The notes: generated by a model from the letters alone, not told the origin. Positions 25,414 to 37,425 are shown, counted from the stretch's first letter. The stretch is 64,000 nucleotides of DNA from Cystobasidiopsis lactophilus (GCA_001599975.1 BCIO01000001.1:4833631-4897630), one strand, 5' to 3'. Numbers and translations are program-made.

Positions 25414-25831
25414 CACAGGGAAGCAAAAGCAGCAGGAGAAACTGAATCAGAGGACTTGGCAGAGGCTTGGTCGACGACGAGATTCAAGAGAGGCCGAGGC
25501 AGTTTTCCCGCGGTGGTGGCACCGCATTGCATCACGGCACGCTCGCCGTCTCACTCGAACCAATCGCAGACTTGATTGACAGCCAAAGATCAATACCAGA
25601 GCTCAGAAACGAACGAGGAAAGAGCGAAATTTTCGTCAGGCGAGCTCAAGGTCTTTTGAGTGGCAAAAAAGTCTGAGAGGTATTTGGACAAAGGGATGGT
25701 GCTACAAGTCTCTCTACGAAGGGTATCATCATGCTTCGATATCAACACTGCCAACTGCCCAACCGAAAACAGAACCAACCCGGCATTAGCCCAAGCCAAC
25801 GCCCACCGACCTTCGCCGACCCTTGGAACCT
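25414..25831. other. Intergenic region between tandem paralogues
   Basis: 418 bases between the start of paralogue A and the stop of paralogue B, both on the minus strand. It serves as promoter for A. No additional gene or repeat seen. Confidence 0.5.
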
Positions 25832-26604
25832 TCAAAGCATCCTCGTCCTGTGCATCTTCCACCCCACCACGCTCGCCATCACACACCTGTCAAACAGCGC
25901 GGTCGGCTCTCCTTTCTGATTCAATAAGCTGTCCCCTCCGTCCGAAGTTGGGAAGATGGCGAGCTGTCCCCGGGCGGAGAAGGCGTGCGTGGTGGAGGTG
26001 TATGTCGCGAGTGGTTTTCTTGGGTCCTTAGTGAACAGCTGTACGACGCTCGTTGTTAAGTCAGGCGGGCGGAACTAGGGGAAATGGAGGAAGAGACGAA
26101 CCTTGATGACCGGCCTCCAACCTGACATTGACAAGCGATACTCTTGGTCGTTGAACATGAACTTCCTACATCTGTACATATCGTGCTCACTAAGACCACG
26201 CCGAGAGCAAAGTCTTTAGTGAAGCCGGGCACGCACCTTCCTTCTTCCAGGGGCAAGAACCGATCCAGTCTGACTCTTTCACCATCTGGGTAGCCACCAA
26301 TATACACCTCGTGCCCCTTGAGAACGGCTAGTAGCAGGACATGGCCATCTGGAAGAAGGCGAGAGATGGAGTAGCGCCGACCGAGGCCGAACAAGCCCCA
26401 GCGCAGGGATTCTATCGTGTACAGCGGGGCATCCTGGGCGGAGTGGATGGTGGTCAGAGTACCATGGGCAGCTTTGGTGACCGTAAGAGAGAGAAGGGAG
26501 CCTGTGAGAGGGAACAGAGTCTTGGCATTGGTCGAGGGCACTGAGCGGTCGTCAAGGCGTGAAATTATTGGGGAGTCTTTGGTCGAGGGGCTCGCGTCGC
26601 CCAT
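25832..26604 (-). CDS. Tandem paralogue B, fungal domain of DUF6593/Tubby-like type
   Basis: Exons 26604-26237, 26171-26102 and 26038-25832 give 214 residues. The core is LYTIESLRWGLFGLGRRYSI then GHEVYIGGYPDGERVRLDRF, exon 2 RKFMFNDQEYRLSMSGWRPVI, and the C-terminal GQLAIFPT...GEPTALFDRCVMASVVGWK. It is the tandem copy of the neighbouring gene, diverged to roughly a third identity by eye, so the duplication is old. An upstream in-frame ATG would add a hydrophobic Cys/Leu-rich stretch. I chose 26604 because it matches the length of the paralogue. The function is unknown. Confidence 0.68.
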
Positions 26605-26982
26605 CAAAACCAACCAGCAACAGCCAGAGAGACACGAGAGCAGTCCGGGACAGCAGCCGTGGAGCCAGAGCAAGCCCGGGGAGACGCGCATGAATTTCCT
26701 CAGCCTCCCAACGCACAGACCTCTTTCCGCGTTTCGACAGGTTGCTCTCGAGCGTCCGGCGACCATGTTGATCCATCAGGCCGAGAGAAGCGAGGGTGGG
26801 CGAGCCAAAGCCAACCCACAAGCTCAGAGCTCCGGCATTTTAGCAAATCAAAACAAACCCACTCCTCTTGACCCGAGGTCGCGGCTGGCCAATTCTGCTT
26901 CGAGCCGCCAACACTAATTCCCCTTTAGCCCTCTGTTTACCCTCAGCCACCACCCTGTAACCACACAGGAGCGAGGCAAGCA
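26605..26982. other. Divergent intergenic region, 378 bp
   Basis: Lies between paralogue B (minus strand) and the kinase (plus strand). It holds both promoters; no known motif recognised. Confidence 0.5.
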
Positions 26983-29900
26983 ATGGCGACGCCCAGGCAG
27001 AGGAAGCAAGAGCCGATTGTGATTCACTCTGGCGCACCGGCGGGCAGAGTGACAGCTACCGGCGCCCCGACGCCGCAGCCCAAACAACAAGCGCCAGCGC
27101 CAAAGCGGAATGACAAGGCGTCCAGGAGCGCGGAGGACAGGGACCCGAAGATGATTGGGCCGTGGCGGATTGGCAAAACAATCGGCAAAGGCTCCTCCGG
27201 TGCGTTTCTGCCTTCTCTCCTTGGCCTGGCTGGTGGCTGACAGGGCAATGGGCCACGCAGGGAGGGTGAAGATTTGCAAGCACGTCCACACGTCGCAAAT
27301 GGCGGCGGTCAAGATTGTGCCCAAGCAGGCCCTGTTGTCCTCCCGCTTGAGCGTCAACGAAGCCGCCACCAAGGTGCGTGCTCGTGCCCTATCACATCTA
27401 CGCACACGCAGGAGATTGAAAGGTTGTTGTCCATGCACAGGCGGACAAGGCGCTGCTCGGCATCGAGCGCGAGATTGTCATCATGAAGCTCATCGAGCAC
27501 CCCAACGTCCTCCGCCTCTTCGACGTTTGGGAGACCGGTTCAGAGCTGTGAGTTTGACTTCTGCATGCTGTCTACGGGCGTCCGCCTGGTGGCAAAGGGC
27601 CCGGTCGCGCTTGTTCATGATTTGGACTGACCACCTTCGCCCGCGTTCACAGATATTTGGTGATGGAGTACGCCGAGGGTGGCGAGCTGTTCGACTACCT
27701 CGTCTCTCGCGGTCGACTAGAGCCCAACGAGGCCTTGGACTACTTCCAGCAAATGTACGACATCCATTCCCCCACTTGGAAGTCAGAAAAAAACAACAAC
27801 TAATCGTTCGGGAGACGCAGCATCTCCGGGGTGGACTACTGCCACAAGTTCAACATTTGCCACCGCGACCTCAAGCCGGAGAACCTGCTGCTGGACAAGG
27901 ACAAGAACATCAAGATCGCCGACTTTGGCATGGCCGCCCTCGAGAAGGTCGACAAGCTGCTCGAGACCAGCTGCGGGAGCCCGCACTACGCCTCGCCCGA
28001 GATCGTCGCTGTTCGTTGCCTCTCTTTACTCTAGCATTGTGGTCGATGCTGACGGGCAGATGTTGGAACAGGGACACAACTATCACGGCTCCTCGTCTGA
28101 CATTTGGTCCTGCGGCATCATCCTCTTCGCCCTCCTCACCGGTCGCCTGCCGTTCGACGACGAGAACATCCGCAACTTACTGGCCAAGGTCAAGGCTGGC
28201 AAATACAACATGCCCCAGGACTTGCCCGCCGACGCCAAAGACTTGATCACCAGGATGCTGGAGGTCGACCCGGCCAAGCGCATCACCGTTCGTCCTCTTC
28301 TCTCCCTTTATCTATTCATAGATATTCACTGCTGAAGTGGTTGCAACAGATGGAGAAGATCCAAGCTCACCCTTGGTTCACCCGCCGCCCAGCTCGGGCT
28401 GTTGGAACCGTCATTTCCCCTCCCACAGTCGACCAGCTCAAGCGGCCCATCGGGAGCGCGAGGGACATCGACCCGGACATCCTCCAGAACCTCAAGACGC
28501 TCTGGCAAGGCACGCCGGAGAAGGAGATCGTTTCCGTGTTGACTTCTGAAGGGTGAGCCCACCACCTTTCCCCCTTTATCCAAATTGGATTCAGACTAAA
28601 GGACGCGGGCAACACAGGAAATCATGGCACAAGGTGTTTTACATCCTGCTGTTGAAGTATCGGACCCGGCACTTGGAGAACTTCAACATGGAAGATGAGG
28701 AGGTGTCGGCGGCTGGAGTGGACGCGGCGGTGGCGAGGCAGAAGTGTTCGTTTTCCTCTCTTTACATTTGCCCTTTTCATCGAGGCTGAGTCAGATGGTT
28801 TACGAACAGCCGCACCTAAAGCAATGCCAGCTCCCAAAGTCATTTCTCGCTCGGCCCGCTCGAGGGAGTCGCTCTCCGACATCGCCAACCACGTCAACGC
28901 CATCGCTGCCAAAGCCACACCTGCACCTTCGGCCACACCCGAAGCTCGAACATCCCGCCAACCAGTCCGGCCTGCGCCCCCAGTTCCTTCCAGCCCAGCA
29001 GCGAGCCGCGCCACCTCCCCTCGCCCTCTCCCTCCCGCTCCCCTTTCACCAGCAGCCAACAGCAACAGGTCTTCAGCAGCAGTCACGCCTAAAGTCGAAA
29101 AGGTGGTGCCCTCCATTCAATTCCAAGAAGCCACGCCGCAAACCCCAGACGTCGGCGCTCTCCCGACTTCGCCTTTGCCCTCCCCTTCACCACTGGGACC
29201 AGCTGGCGGCTCCCCCATTCTTCCAATTGCCATACCCCAAACAGGCGACGCGGCCATGCAGCGCTTCTTCCACGATATCGTCGACCAGCTCCAGACTATG
29301 TCCAACAGGCCCGGGTCGGTCATTTCTTCAGTCGGCGGCTCCCCGACCTTCAGCCAGGGCTCCTCCCTTGGCGACGCGACCTCCATGACCAGCTACTCCC
29401 CCCGCATCACGTACGAAGACACCAACCAGTTCGAGGACGCCGAGGACGACCAGTCCGTCGCCTCCTCCTCGGCTGCCTCTCCTTCCACCTTGTCTCCCCG
29501 ACCCAGCCCGCAAATGGGAGCCAGCCCACAACTGGGAGCACGGCTTTCCTTGCGCAACCCACCTCGCTCAGTCCCTACCCGCCCCAGTCCCAGGCCGAAC
29601 TCCGCCTTCGCGGCCGTCTCCTCCCCGCCCATCCCTGCCACCCGTATCCATGCGCCCCAGTACAACACCCAGGACAAGGAGAACGTGCCCCTTCGGACCT
29701 CCAACAACCGTCCGACCGCCACGCCTCTCGGGCTGGGCATCGCCTCACCGGGAATGCCGGGCATGGACATGTTCGGCGGCGCGGGCAGCACCAGCAGCAA
29801 GAAGTCCTCCAAGCGCCCATCCCCCGCTTCTTCACCTGCGTCGTCGGCTTCGCCTACATTCTCCGAGCCGCTGCAAGTCGTCAAGGGAAGCTGGTTCCAG

Positions 29901-30513
29901 AGCTTATTCAGCTGGAAGCAACCTGTAAGCTCTTTGGCCTTCCCTTTCATTAGTCTGAAGCTAAGAAGGGCGGTACGCAGACTTATACCTTGCCTTCGCT
30001 GGAGCCGGTGGACATCACCCGCGCCGAGTGTCGAAGGCTCTTGCAGTCGTTTGGCACCGCGGTCATCCTCCAGAACGCCGATGGCGCCGCCATCCTCAAG
30101 TGCAAGACTGACAACATTATTGGTGAGCTCTTCTCCTTACCTCTTTTCCCATTGAGAGGAGGGTCTGAAGAGTTGAATCACAGGTTACGGCCAAGCTGTC
30201 AAGTCGGTCCGCTTCCGAGTCGAGTTCACACAGCAATCGCATTCTCCTCTATCTTCCTCTAATTATTCCCCCAACCCTTCGGATCACCACCGCCCCCAGT
30301 ACGTGTGCCAGCTCAGCCTGGTGATGGAAAAGGGCGCGCACTCGACCTTCAAGATCATGTCCGCCATCCTACGTAAATCCTGGTTGTGCGTCGCCTCTCT
30401 CTCTAGTTCTTCTCACTTGGCACATGATTCTAATGTTGTGTGTCTATGGCAGCTTGGATACCAGTCGAGGTTATAGCGAAGGCGCAGGGTCTCCGCTCTT
30501 GCAGATGTTGTAA
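26983..30513 (+). CDS. Gin4/Hsl1/Cdr2-type septin-associated protein kinase
   Basis: Exons 26983-27199, 27261-27373, 27441-27547, 27653-27754, 27821-28010, 28072-28287, 28350-28552, 28618-28702, 28785-29924, 29981-30122, 30184-30385 and 30453-30513 sum to 925 residues. The Ser/Thr kinase domain (about residues 60-335) shows [17 protein letters not shown]-like [14 protein letters not shown], the catalytic [12 protein letters not shown] and the activation start ADFGMAAL. The APE motif is SPE in [11 protein letters not shown] long Ser/Pro-rich linker follows. The C-terminus carries a KA1-like domain ([25 protein letters not shown]), which binds acidic membranes. This architecture is that of the Nim1-related kinases that couple septins and cell size to Wee1. 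The donor ending exon 8 is ambiguous; three phase-0 choices exist. Confidence 0.88.
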
Positions 30514-30789
30514 ACAAGTCTAATTTATTCGCCCCGTCCATCATTATTTACATGCAAAAATGGCTCGTACAAGTAAAAGCTTTACATCCGAAAGGAGAAG
30601 AAGAAGGCTCGACGGGAAAAAATGTCCTCGTCAAAAGAAGAAAACAAGCCGGAGGGGTATGAACGCCATATTGCGGGTGCGTAAAGGAGAAAGCAAAACG
30701 AAAGGACAGGCTCCAAAATAACTGAGAGCCACGAAGAGGAGGGCGAGGGAAGAGGAAGGATTCTCCCAAACATTATCCCCCCAAACAAA

Positions 30790-31771
30790 TCACACCGGAC
30801 AGACGTCGTGAAGGTTGACCGCGGGGTCAAAGGAGTCGTAAGCAAGAGTCGGAGAAGTGTAGGCGGCCGCAGAGAAGTCGTAATAGCCGGAGTGGTGCAT
30901 GTGCTGGACGCCGCCACCAGCGCCGCCGTGGTGCCAAGATTCCATCGGCGTGAAGGGAAGGTGCTGCGGCTGCTGTGGCGGTGGGAAGTAGTGTTCGTAA
31001 GGTGCCAGAGGCTTGGGCATGGTCAAGGGGCCTTCGTCTGCCGAGGTGGCGGGCGAGTCCTCGGAGTAAGAGGGCTGATCCGAGGGCGACCAGTTGTCCA
31101 GCATCAGGTCGTCCCACTGCCCTTGCGGCTCCGGCGCGCCGATGAAAACGTCAGGTGATGGGCTCTTGAAGATGCCAGCATCGGGCATGACGAGCTTGCT
31201 GGGCAGGGCTTGGCGGAAGGTGGCATCCGAGTCGCCCTCTTCGTTGTCCGACGACATGACCGTCGAAAGTCCCAGCTCCGAGCCGTTGACGCTCTCCGCC
31301 ATCCCTCCATCCATCGACTGCAGCAGGCTCTTCCTCATATTCGAGCGGCCCTTGACCGAGGCGTTGAGCTTGTTCGGCTTGCGGCGCTGCGAGTTGGACC
31401 GAGTCTGCTTCGTTTTCTTCGAAAGCGCCTTCTTGCTCTTGGCCAGCAAGTTCTCCTCTGCGCTGACTTTGGTGTACATGCACTTGATGGCGCGAGAGTG
31501 GCAGTTCTGGCAAGTAGAATCTGCATCGGCTGTCGTGGGGCCTGAGCAGCGAATTTTCCTGCTCGACCGGTGGCGTTAGGGCGCCGTTTGGGGTGCCAAG
31601 GAGGAACAAAACGCACCTCTGCCTGCAGTAGACGCATGCTCGATAGATTCGCCGCCGCTGGCCCAGATCCCCATCGCTTCCAGGGCCAAAGTCGTCGTCC
31701 GACAACGTGGACGACAGCGAGGCCTGCATCCTGGAGCTCTGGCGGCTGGGTGCAGCGCTGAAGTCCTCCAT
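30790..31771 (-). CDS. Small Zn2Cys6 DNA-binding protein
   Basis: Exons 31771-31617 and 31558-30790 (phase 2) give 307 residues. Splicing completes a zinc cluster, RACVYCRQRKIRCSG...STCQNCHSRAIKCMY, with the expected six cysteines. A basic stretch follows (KSKKALSKKTKQTRSNSQRR). There is no fungal-trans middle homology domain; the remainder is Ser/Pro/His-rich and probably disordered. An in-frame ATG at 31885 could add 38 residues. It is probably a sequence-specific regulator with unknown targets. Confidence 0.8.
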
Positions 31772-32036
31772 CTCGCTCAGCCACCTGCAGACTGCGTGAA
31801 GCAGCGTTGGAGGAGTGGGTGCAACTTTGAGAGATGAAAGTGCGAGATGTTGAAGGTCACGTTTGAGCGATCGAGAAATTTTCATTTTGCCACCACTGAG
31901 ACAACGATTTCAGGCACGATTTCTCTTTTGGGAACTTTGAGGCTGCGGCGTGATAGGAGGTTGATGCAAGGGCAAGGGCAGCTAAGAATCAGAGGGCAGG
32001 ATGGGCCACTAGGCGATTTGGAGCAAGGACCCCGGT

Positions 32037-33744
32037 TTACATGATGGTGCACTTGTCCTTCTTTTGCTTGCCCGATTTCACATGCTGAGGTGCGACGTCA
32101 GGGGTCGCTCTCATAGCCGCGCCGGGCCGTGGATCTTCAGCGGGCCGGACATTATTGCTGGGCGTCTGGGATCCGGACGCTGCTGGCGTTGCTGACGCAG
32201 ACCTGGCTGCTTCCCGTCGTTGGCGCTCTTCCCGATAAGCCTGGTCTTCTTCGTTTTGGAGCTGCATGGCCAAGAGCATACTGGAAGAGAGCAGGTCGCG
32301 TCGCCGTTTAGTGTGCGAAATGCAATCTCGAAGCCGAAGGTTTGATCGACGTACTCGGGGCTAGGCGGTCGACCACGTTGCTGATTAAGATTATTGGACT
32401 GGTTGGTGCTTGGTTCCATTGCCGCTGGCCGATTTCTGACGAACGGACTTGCCGCCTGTTGAGGGTGCAAATGCGAGTCGTAAAGCTCTTCGCCATGCCC
32501 ATCTACGTCGACCAAACTGCTCCACACGATACCGTCTTCGAACTGGAAGCTGGCATCGGTGACTGTTTCGTCATCGGTGCAAGATGAGGTTCGGCAGGAC
32601 AAGGTTCGCCGGTGGGACGAAGACTTACCTAAGGAGTAGAGACGAGGCTTGTGCGGATTTAGGGCCTCTTTAGTGTGTGGTTTGCTCAACAGAACGGATC
32701 TGCGCCCGTCAGAGGCATCAGCAGTATTCTCCAGAGAGAGCCAAGGAAAAGCGCACAGGTGATTTCCACGGAAGAGCGCCGAGAGCGAACCCGGCTTGAG
32801 AGTAGAGCTGAGCTCAAAAAGCCCAGCATAAGTGAGCTGCGAAGGGTTGGCGGAAAGGAAACGTTGAATTAGGTGGGCATCTTCCGCTAGCTGCCTTTGT
32901 TCGGGTGTCCAGGCGGTCTCCTGGGAGTCCATGCTGTGCAAGTCGACGTGTTCTAGAATAACGTCGTCCGAGAGGAGCCTGCCGCCCAGCAGCTCGTCGC
33001 CTTCGACGACCTTCATGTTTGCTGCGAGCGCTCTTGAGTGGCGTTCACCAACTCGAGCTGTACCGCCAGACTCACCTGCGTCAAAGCTTCCTGTGCGTGT
33101 CACCAAAGCGTCCCACAGAGCCTTGTTCTGCTTGTCGGCCACAAATCCGTGCACTAGGGGAACGCCCGCAAGCGCAAACAACAGCATCTCGCCCTTTTGC
33201 CTTGAGCTGGCTTCAAAGCTTTCGTGATTATCGAAGCAAATGTCCACGTCTAGCCCTTCTCTAGTCGCCGGCTGTGAATCTGGCTTCAGTGGCAAACCCG
33301 GGCAGCGAAAAGCCTTGGGAAACCCACAAGGATGGAAAGCACACGAGTGAGCTCTTCCGCTTCCGTACCATCTCTATGCTTTCGCAACAGATAATCACAA
33401 AGCACAGATGCCAGCACTGAAAACGGGACCGAGTCTTGATACTTCGACGGGATGGTGATGTGGCCTTCGAGCAGCAGTATGTTACATAGAGCTGCATGAC
33501 GGGGCAGCGATTAGCGAAAGTTTATCTTGAAGGCCATAAAGCCGTACCTAGAAAGCTACCTGCACATGTCGAAGCGCAGAATTCTCAGTATGTGAACGGA
33601 CCTTTAAAGCCAAGTCGACTTACACGGCCCATTGTGCCTTTGAAGGACCACTTTCCGAGTCTTTTGATGGTTCGGCTTCTCGTAAGGAGGAAATAGCACA
33701 GATTTAAGAGGCCATTGCTCGTCGGGGAGCTCGTGAACGTTCAT
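32037..33744 (-). CDS. MINDY-family deubiquitinase with C-terminal CaaX
   Basis: Exons 33744-33624, 33559-33548, 33491-33328, 33271-33076, 33021-32757, 32699-32629, 32562-32355 and 32280-32037 give 426 residues. MINDY enzymes trim K48-linked polyubiquitin. The catalytic motif HNGPCSFLALCNILLLEG is assembled from three exons: the Cys41 codon is split by an intron and a 12-nt exon follows it. Other family blocks are GVPLVHGFV (catalytic His), LTYAGLFELSSTL, ALFRGNHLS, LYSLVTDASF and VWSSLVDVDG. A ubiquitin-interacting helix (AMQLQNEEDQAYREE) lies near the end. The protein ends KCTIM, a CaaX box predicting prenylation and membrane attachment. Three introns (54, 57 and 66 bases) are in-frame and stop-free. 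Confidence 0.9.
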
Positions 33745-34223
33745 GCTGCTGGGCTTATCGAGTTCTTGCCCACGGTCTCGGAACGCAATCCAAAGGCTTC
33801 TGAGGTGCGGACAGAGGGCGAACCAAGAGCTTTAAAAGCCAGAAGCGCAAAAGCTCGCTTAGAAGGCAGTACAGCCACTGGGTCGGACTCCGAAAGACGA
33901 CAAGCCGGTGTTGACAAATGGGCAGCGAGAAGGCCAGGCCGCTCAGAAGGAGATGGTGGCCGCTCGGGGCAAACGGACAAGGGCAATTGTAAGCACCTTT
34001 CTAAGAACTTAATGATGACGACGCCCAGAGAGGAAAAGCCTGTGGCTGTGCGGAACTGCGAAGCGATTTTGCTCGCGAGGGTGGATTTCGGCCGGCGGAG
34101 GAGAGTTAGGGTGCGCTGAGCGAGATTAGGTTCAGTGGCGCTCTTGGCTCGTCAAGGCGAGGCAGGGAGTTTGGAAATCGTCAATAATTATTTTGTCTCT
34201 CAGCCGACAGACCCAAAATCAGA
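33745..34223. other. Intergenic region, 479 bp
   Basis: Lies between the MINDY start and the phosphofructokinase stop, both on the minus strand. It contains the MINDY promoter. No further feature recognised. Confidence 0.5.
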
Positions 34224-37200
34224 TCATTTGGCCGCCACCTTTGCGCCCTTCTCCAACAAATCGTTCACCCCACCCGTCGGTCCTTCGCCATCCAGATCCA
34301 GTCGACCAGACATGAGCTGTACGAGCGCTTCCAACCGACGCCACCACTCGTTCTTGCCCCTCCGCTGCTTCATATCGGCCGCCGCTTCCATCTCTTTCAG
34401 GTCGACAAAGCGCAAGTCGGCGCCTTGGATGACGACAACAGCCATGTCGTGAGGCTCCTTCTGCTGCACCTGACCTTTGCCGCTCCCGCCAGCGTGCAAG
34501 ACGGGGAAGGTCTCGAGGCCGGAGCCGTGGCGTTCCAAGAACTGGACGGCGCGAATGGCCAAACGAGTGGCTCGTGTCCGGTCTCGGGGCGTAGGAACAC
34601 CACCTTGAAGGGTGTGACCAAGCTTGACGTTGCGGGCGTCGAAGATGTCGCCGCCCTCGTCCGAGAGGATGTCGGTGAGCACATCGGTCGTGTAAACTTT
34701 GGAGGCCTTTTCGCTGCGGATGACAAGGCGGCCTTCGCTTTTGCCCTTGGCGTCGGCTGAGTAGCGCTGCTTGAGGAAGCGAACGTCGTTGGCCACCATT
34801 TCGAGCGACATCCCAGTCTCGGGAATGTAGACGACCAGCGCTCCAGAAGCCAGAGCGCCAAGCGTTGCGATGTAGCCGCATGTCTGTAGGGGTGACATGA
34901 CTCCTTAGCTTGCTCGAACTGCAGTGAGGTGCATCAACCCTACCCCGCCTTGGCATTCGATGACGAAAACTCGGTTTCTTGAGGCGGAAGCGCTCTGCTT
35001 GATGGCGTCGCAGTCTGTTTGGGCGTAATCGCATCAAAAGGCTGAGAACGGGAGGCTTAAAACGAGAACGTTACGCACTCTCAACCAGCACATTGATGGA
35101 CGTGTCGGAACCCAACGACCATTCAGAAAGCGGCACGTTGTTGCTGATCTGTTCTCGATACAAAGTGAACCTATCAGCTTGCTCCATTTGATGAGAGCAT
35201 GTCTACGAACAGTAGCGGGGATGTGGATCATGGGAATCTTGAAGGCCTTATAGGTCTGCCTGGCCTTTTGGAGGATGAGCAAGCTGCTCATGGCCTCAAA
35301 GCCGCCAATGATGAGCAAGCTGTCGATTTTGTACTTCTTGAACTGGTGCGCCACGCCCTCGAGATCGAGGTCGGGCAGCTTGCGGTTGGTGCCCAGCTCT
35401 GAGCCGCCGCGGGTCGTCCACTCGTCTACGTGCAGCCAGGAGAGCTCGGACACATGGTCGTCAAGCAGGCCGCCCCACGAGTTGTAAATGCCGAGCGGAG
35501 TGTGCCCGCGAGCCAAGCAGTACTGAACCGCCGTTCGAGTGGCAGTGTTCATTCCTCCTGCTGGTGCTCCGACACTGTGGACACACATCAAAGAATATGA
35601 GGATAAAGCAAAGCCATAAGCTCAGCGAAAACACCCACTGAATGATGCCGACGATGAGCCGTTGGCTTTCGGGCAGCTTGAGGCTGTCATCCAAAGTGCT
35701 GGTCGCCCTGAAAGCGGTGAGGCAGTCGGAAAACTCCGAGTCCCTCAAGCTGAGCGCTTTGGCAAAGTCCTTGGCCTCGATAGCCTTGGTGACCTCTTGC
35801 GTGAGGGCGACAGCGTCCATCAAGGGTTTCCGAGTGACCTTGTTCTCCTCGATGCCGATGACTGGGGATGGATCGCCGGGTTTGGAAGATAGAAGGGCTT
35901 CAACGGCCTCGACACCTTGGAGGGTGGCGAGCAGGCGGTCGAAAGCGCACGGCCGACCACCGCGCTGAACGTGACCCAAGGTGGTCACTCGGGTGTCGAG
36001 CTTGAGCTGGCCAGAGAGCACTTCCTTGATCATGTCGGGCGTGATGGGCTTGAGGTTTTTGTCCGCCGCGCCCTCGGCCACGATGACAATGTTCTTGCGC
36101 TTGCCCATCGCTCGGTGCTGTGGTTGGGGCAAGAACGACCAAAACTCAGCTATCTGATTCGGTGTCTGGTGGTAAAGCCTTGGCTCACCCTCTGAATGAC
36201 ATCGCACATCTCCTGGGCCCAGTCATCTGAAGTCGGTGGGCTTTCAGGGACGAACAAAAAATCTGCTCCCGTGCTGTGTAATGACAACCCAGTATCAGCA
36301 TCTGAATCAAGACTGATAGAGAACGGCCAGGATAACGAACCTGATAGCGGCCATGACAGCGAGCCAGCCACAGTGGCGGCCCATGACCTCGACGACAAAG
36401 GCGCGCGAGTGGGAGGAAGCGGTGGAGGAAATGGAGTCGACGGCGTCGCAGATGCGGTGCAGGGCGGTCGAGGCGCCAATGGTCAAGTCGGTGCCCGACA
36501 TGTCGTTGTCGATGCTGCCCACCGCTGTGCGTTCAAGATGTCAAGTTCCTACTCAATTTGGTGACACGCTCAAAGGCTCAACGCACTCTGTTTGATGGCG
36601 CCGGGATTCGCATCAGAACCGTGGCAATGACCCAGGTACGGAAGGGCAACTCACGCCTGCAATGTTCAAGGTGGAGTACTTGTCGGCGGTGGCCTGGTCA
36701 ATTCTGCCGTCCTTGACGAGCGCCTTGAGGTGATCGGGCCACTCTGCCCTGAGCTTGTCCGCGCCCGTCAAGCTGCCGTCGCCACCGCAGACGACCAGGG
36801 CGTCAATGCCATGTTTGACCAAGTTGTAGGCCGCCTTCGTCCTGCCCTCAAACTCCCTGAACTCGGCGGACCGGGCGGTGCCAATCAGCGTCCCGCCAGC
36901 CTGCAAAAAGCCCCTGACGTCGTCCCAGCCGACCTGGATGATGTGGCGGCCCTTGAGAGCGACGCCGCCCTCGCCGTCTTTGAGCATCTCGCCCTCGCCG
37001 TACGTGGCCAGGAAGCGGGTCGAGGTGTGGGTGGTCGTGCCCAGCGCCTTGCTGCCGGACGACTTGAACTGGGCCACGTTGTTGCTGGACGAGGCCGACG
37101 TTGACGCAGCGGCGGCCGAGGTGTTGCCTTGGATCAAACCTTCCCAGCCCTCGCGCACGATGAACGTCTCGCAGCCCCGGTTCAGGCCCATTCGCACTAC

Positions 37201-37425
37201 AGCGCGCACACAGGCTGCATCCAACCACGATGAGCAGGGGCCCATCAAAGCGAGGGCGAGCCATCTATACCGCTCATGCCAGCTGCATCTCTGGTTTGGA
37301 CGCCAAGGCTCAGCGCTGCACTCTGTGACACCCACTGGGAACTGCGCTCACCCTCCACTGGTCAACACAGCCAATCTGCGCGGGGTGGCACTGGCCGGAG
37401 CAGGCTCAGTCGGTTCCAGCTCCAT
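34224..37425 (-). CDS. PFK1: ATP-dependent 6-phosphofructokinase, two-domain fungal type
   Basis: Phosphorylates fructose-6-phosphate in glycolysis. Exons in transcript order: 37425-37352, 37290-37271, 37214-36655, 36587 alone, 36524-36341, 36273-36189, 36117-35639, 35574-35211, 35148-35079, 35014-34944, 34883-34224, 855 residues. Domain one: [31 protein letters not shown], the catalytic [15 protein letters not shown] and [10 protein letters not shown]. Domain two: [19 protein letters not shown] and IECQGG. The model only stays in frame if the single base at 36587 is an exon. That exon and the next one together form Thr219 and give NIAG-T-VGSIDND, exactly the family spacing. A short 20-nt exon also lies inside the first ATP-binding loop. 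The symbol refers to the family, not to a particular yeast subunit. Confidence 0.92.
36587..36587 (-). other. Candidate single-nucleotide exon in phosphofructokinase
   Basis: Upstream exon ends GGC at 36655 (phase 0) before a strong GTGAGT donor. The downstream exon begins CG-GTG at 36524 after CGCACAG and needs phase 1. A direct join shifts frame. Between them lies AAACAG, then A, then GTGCGT at 36590-36581. Treating that A as an exon gives two normal introns (36654-36588, 67 nt; 36586-36525, 62 nt), restores frame and gives family-length NIAGTVGSIDND. The alternative, a GC donor one codon earlier, would remove a conserved Gly. Confidence 0.7.
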
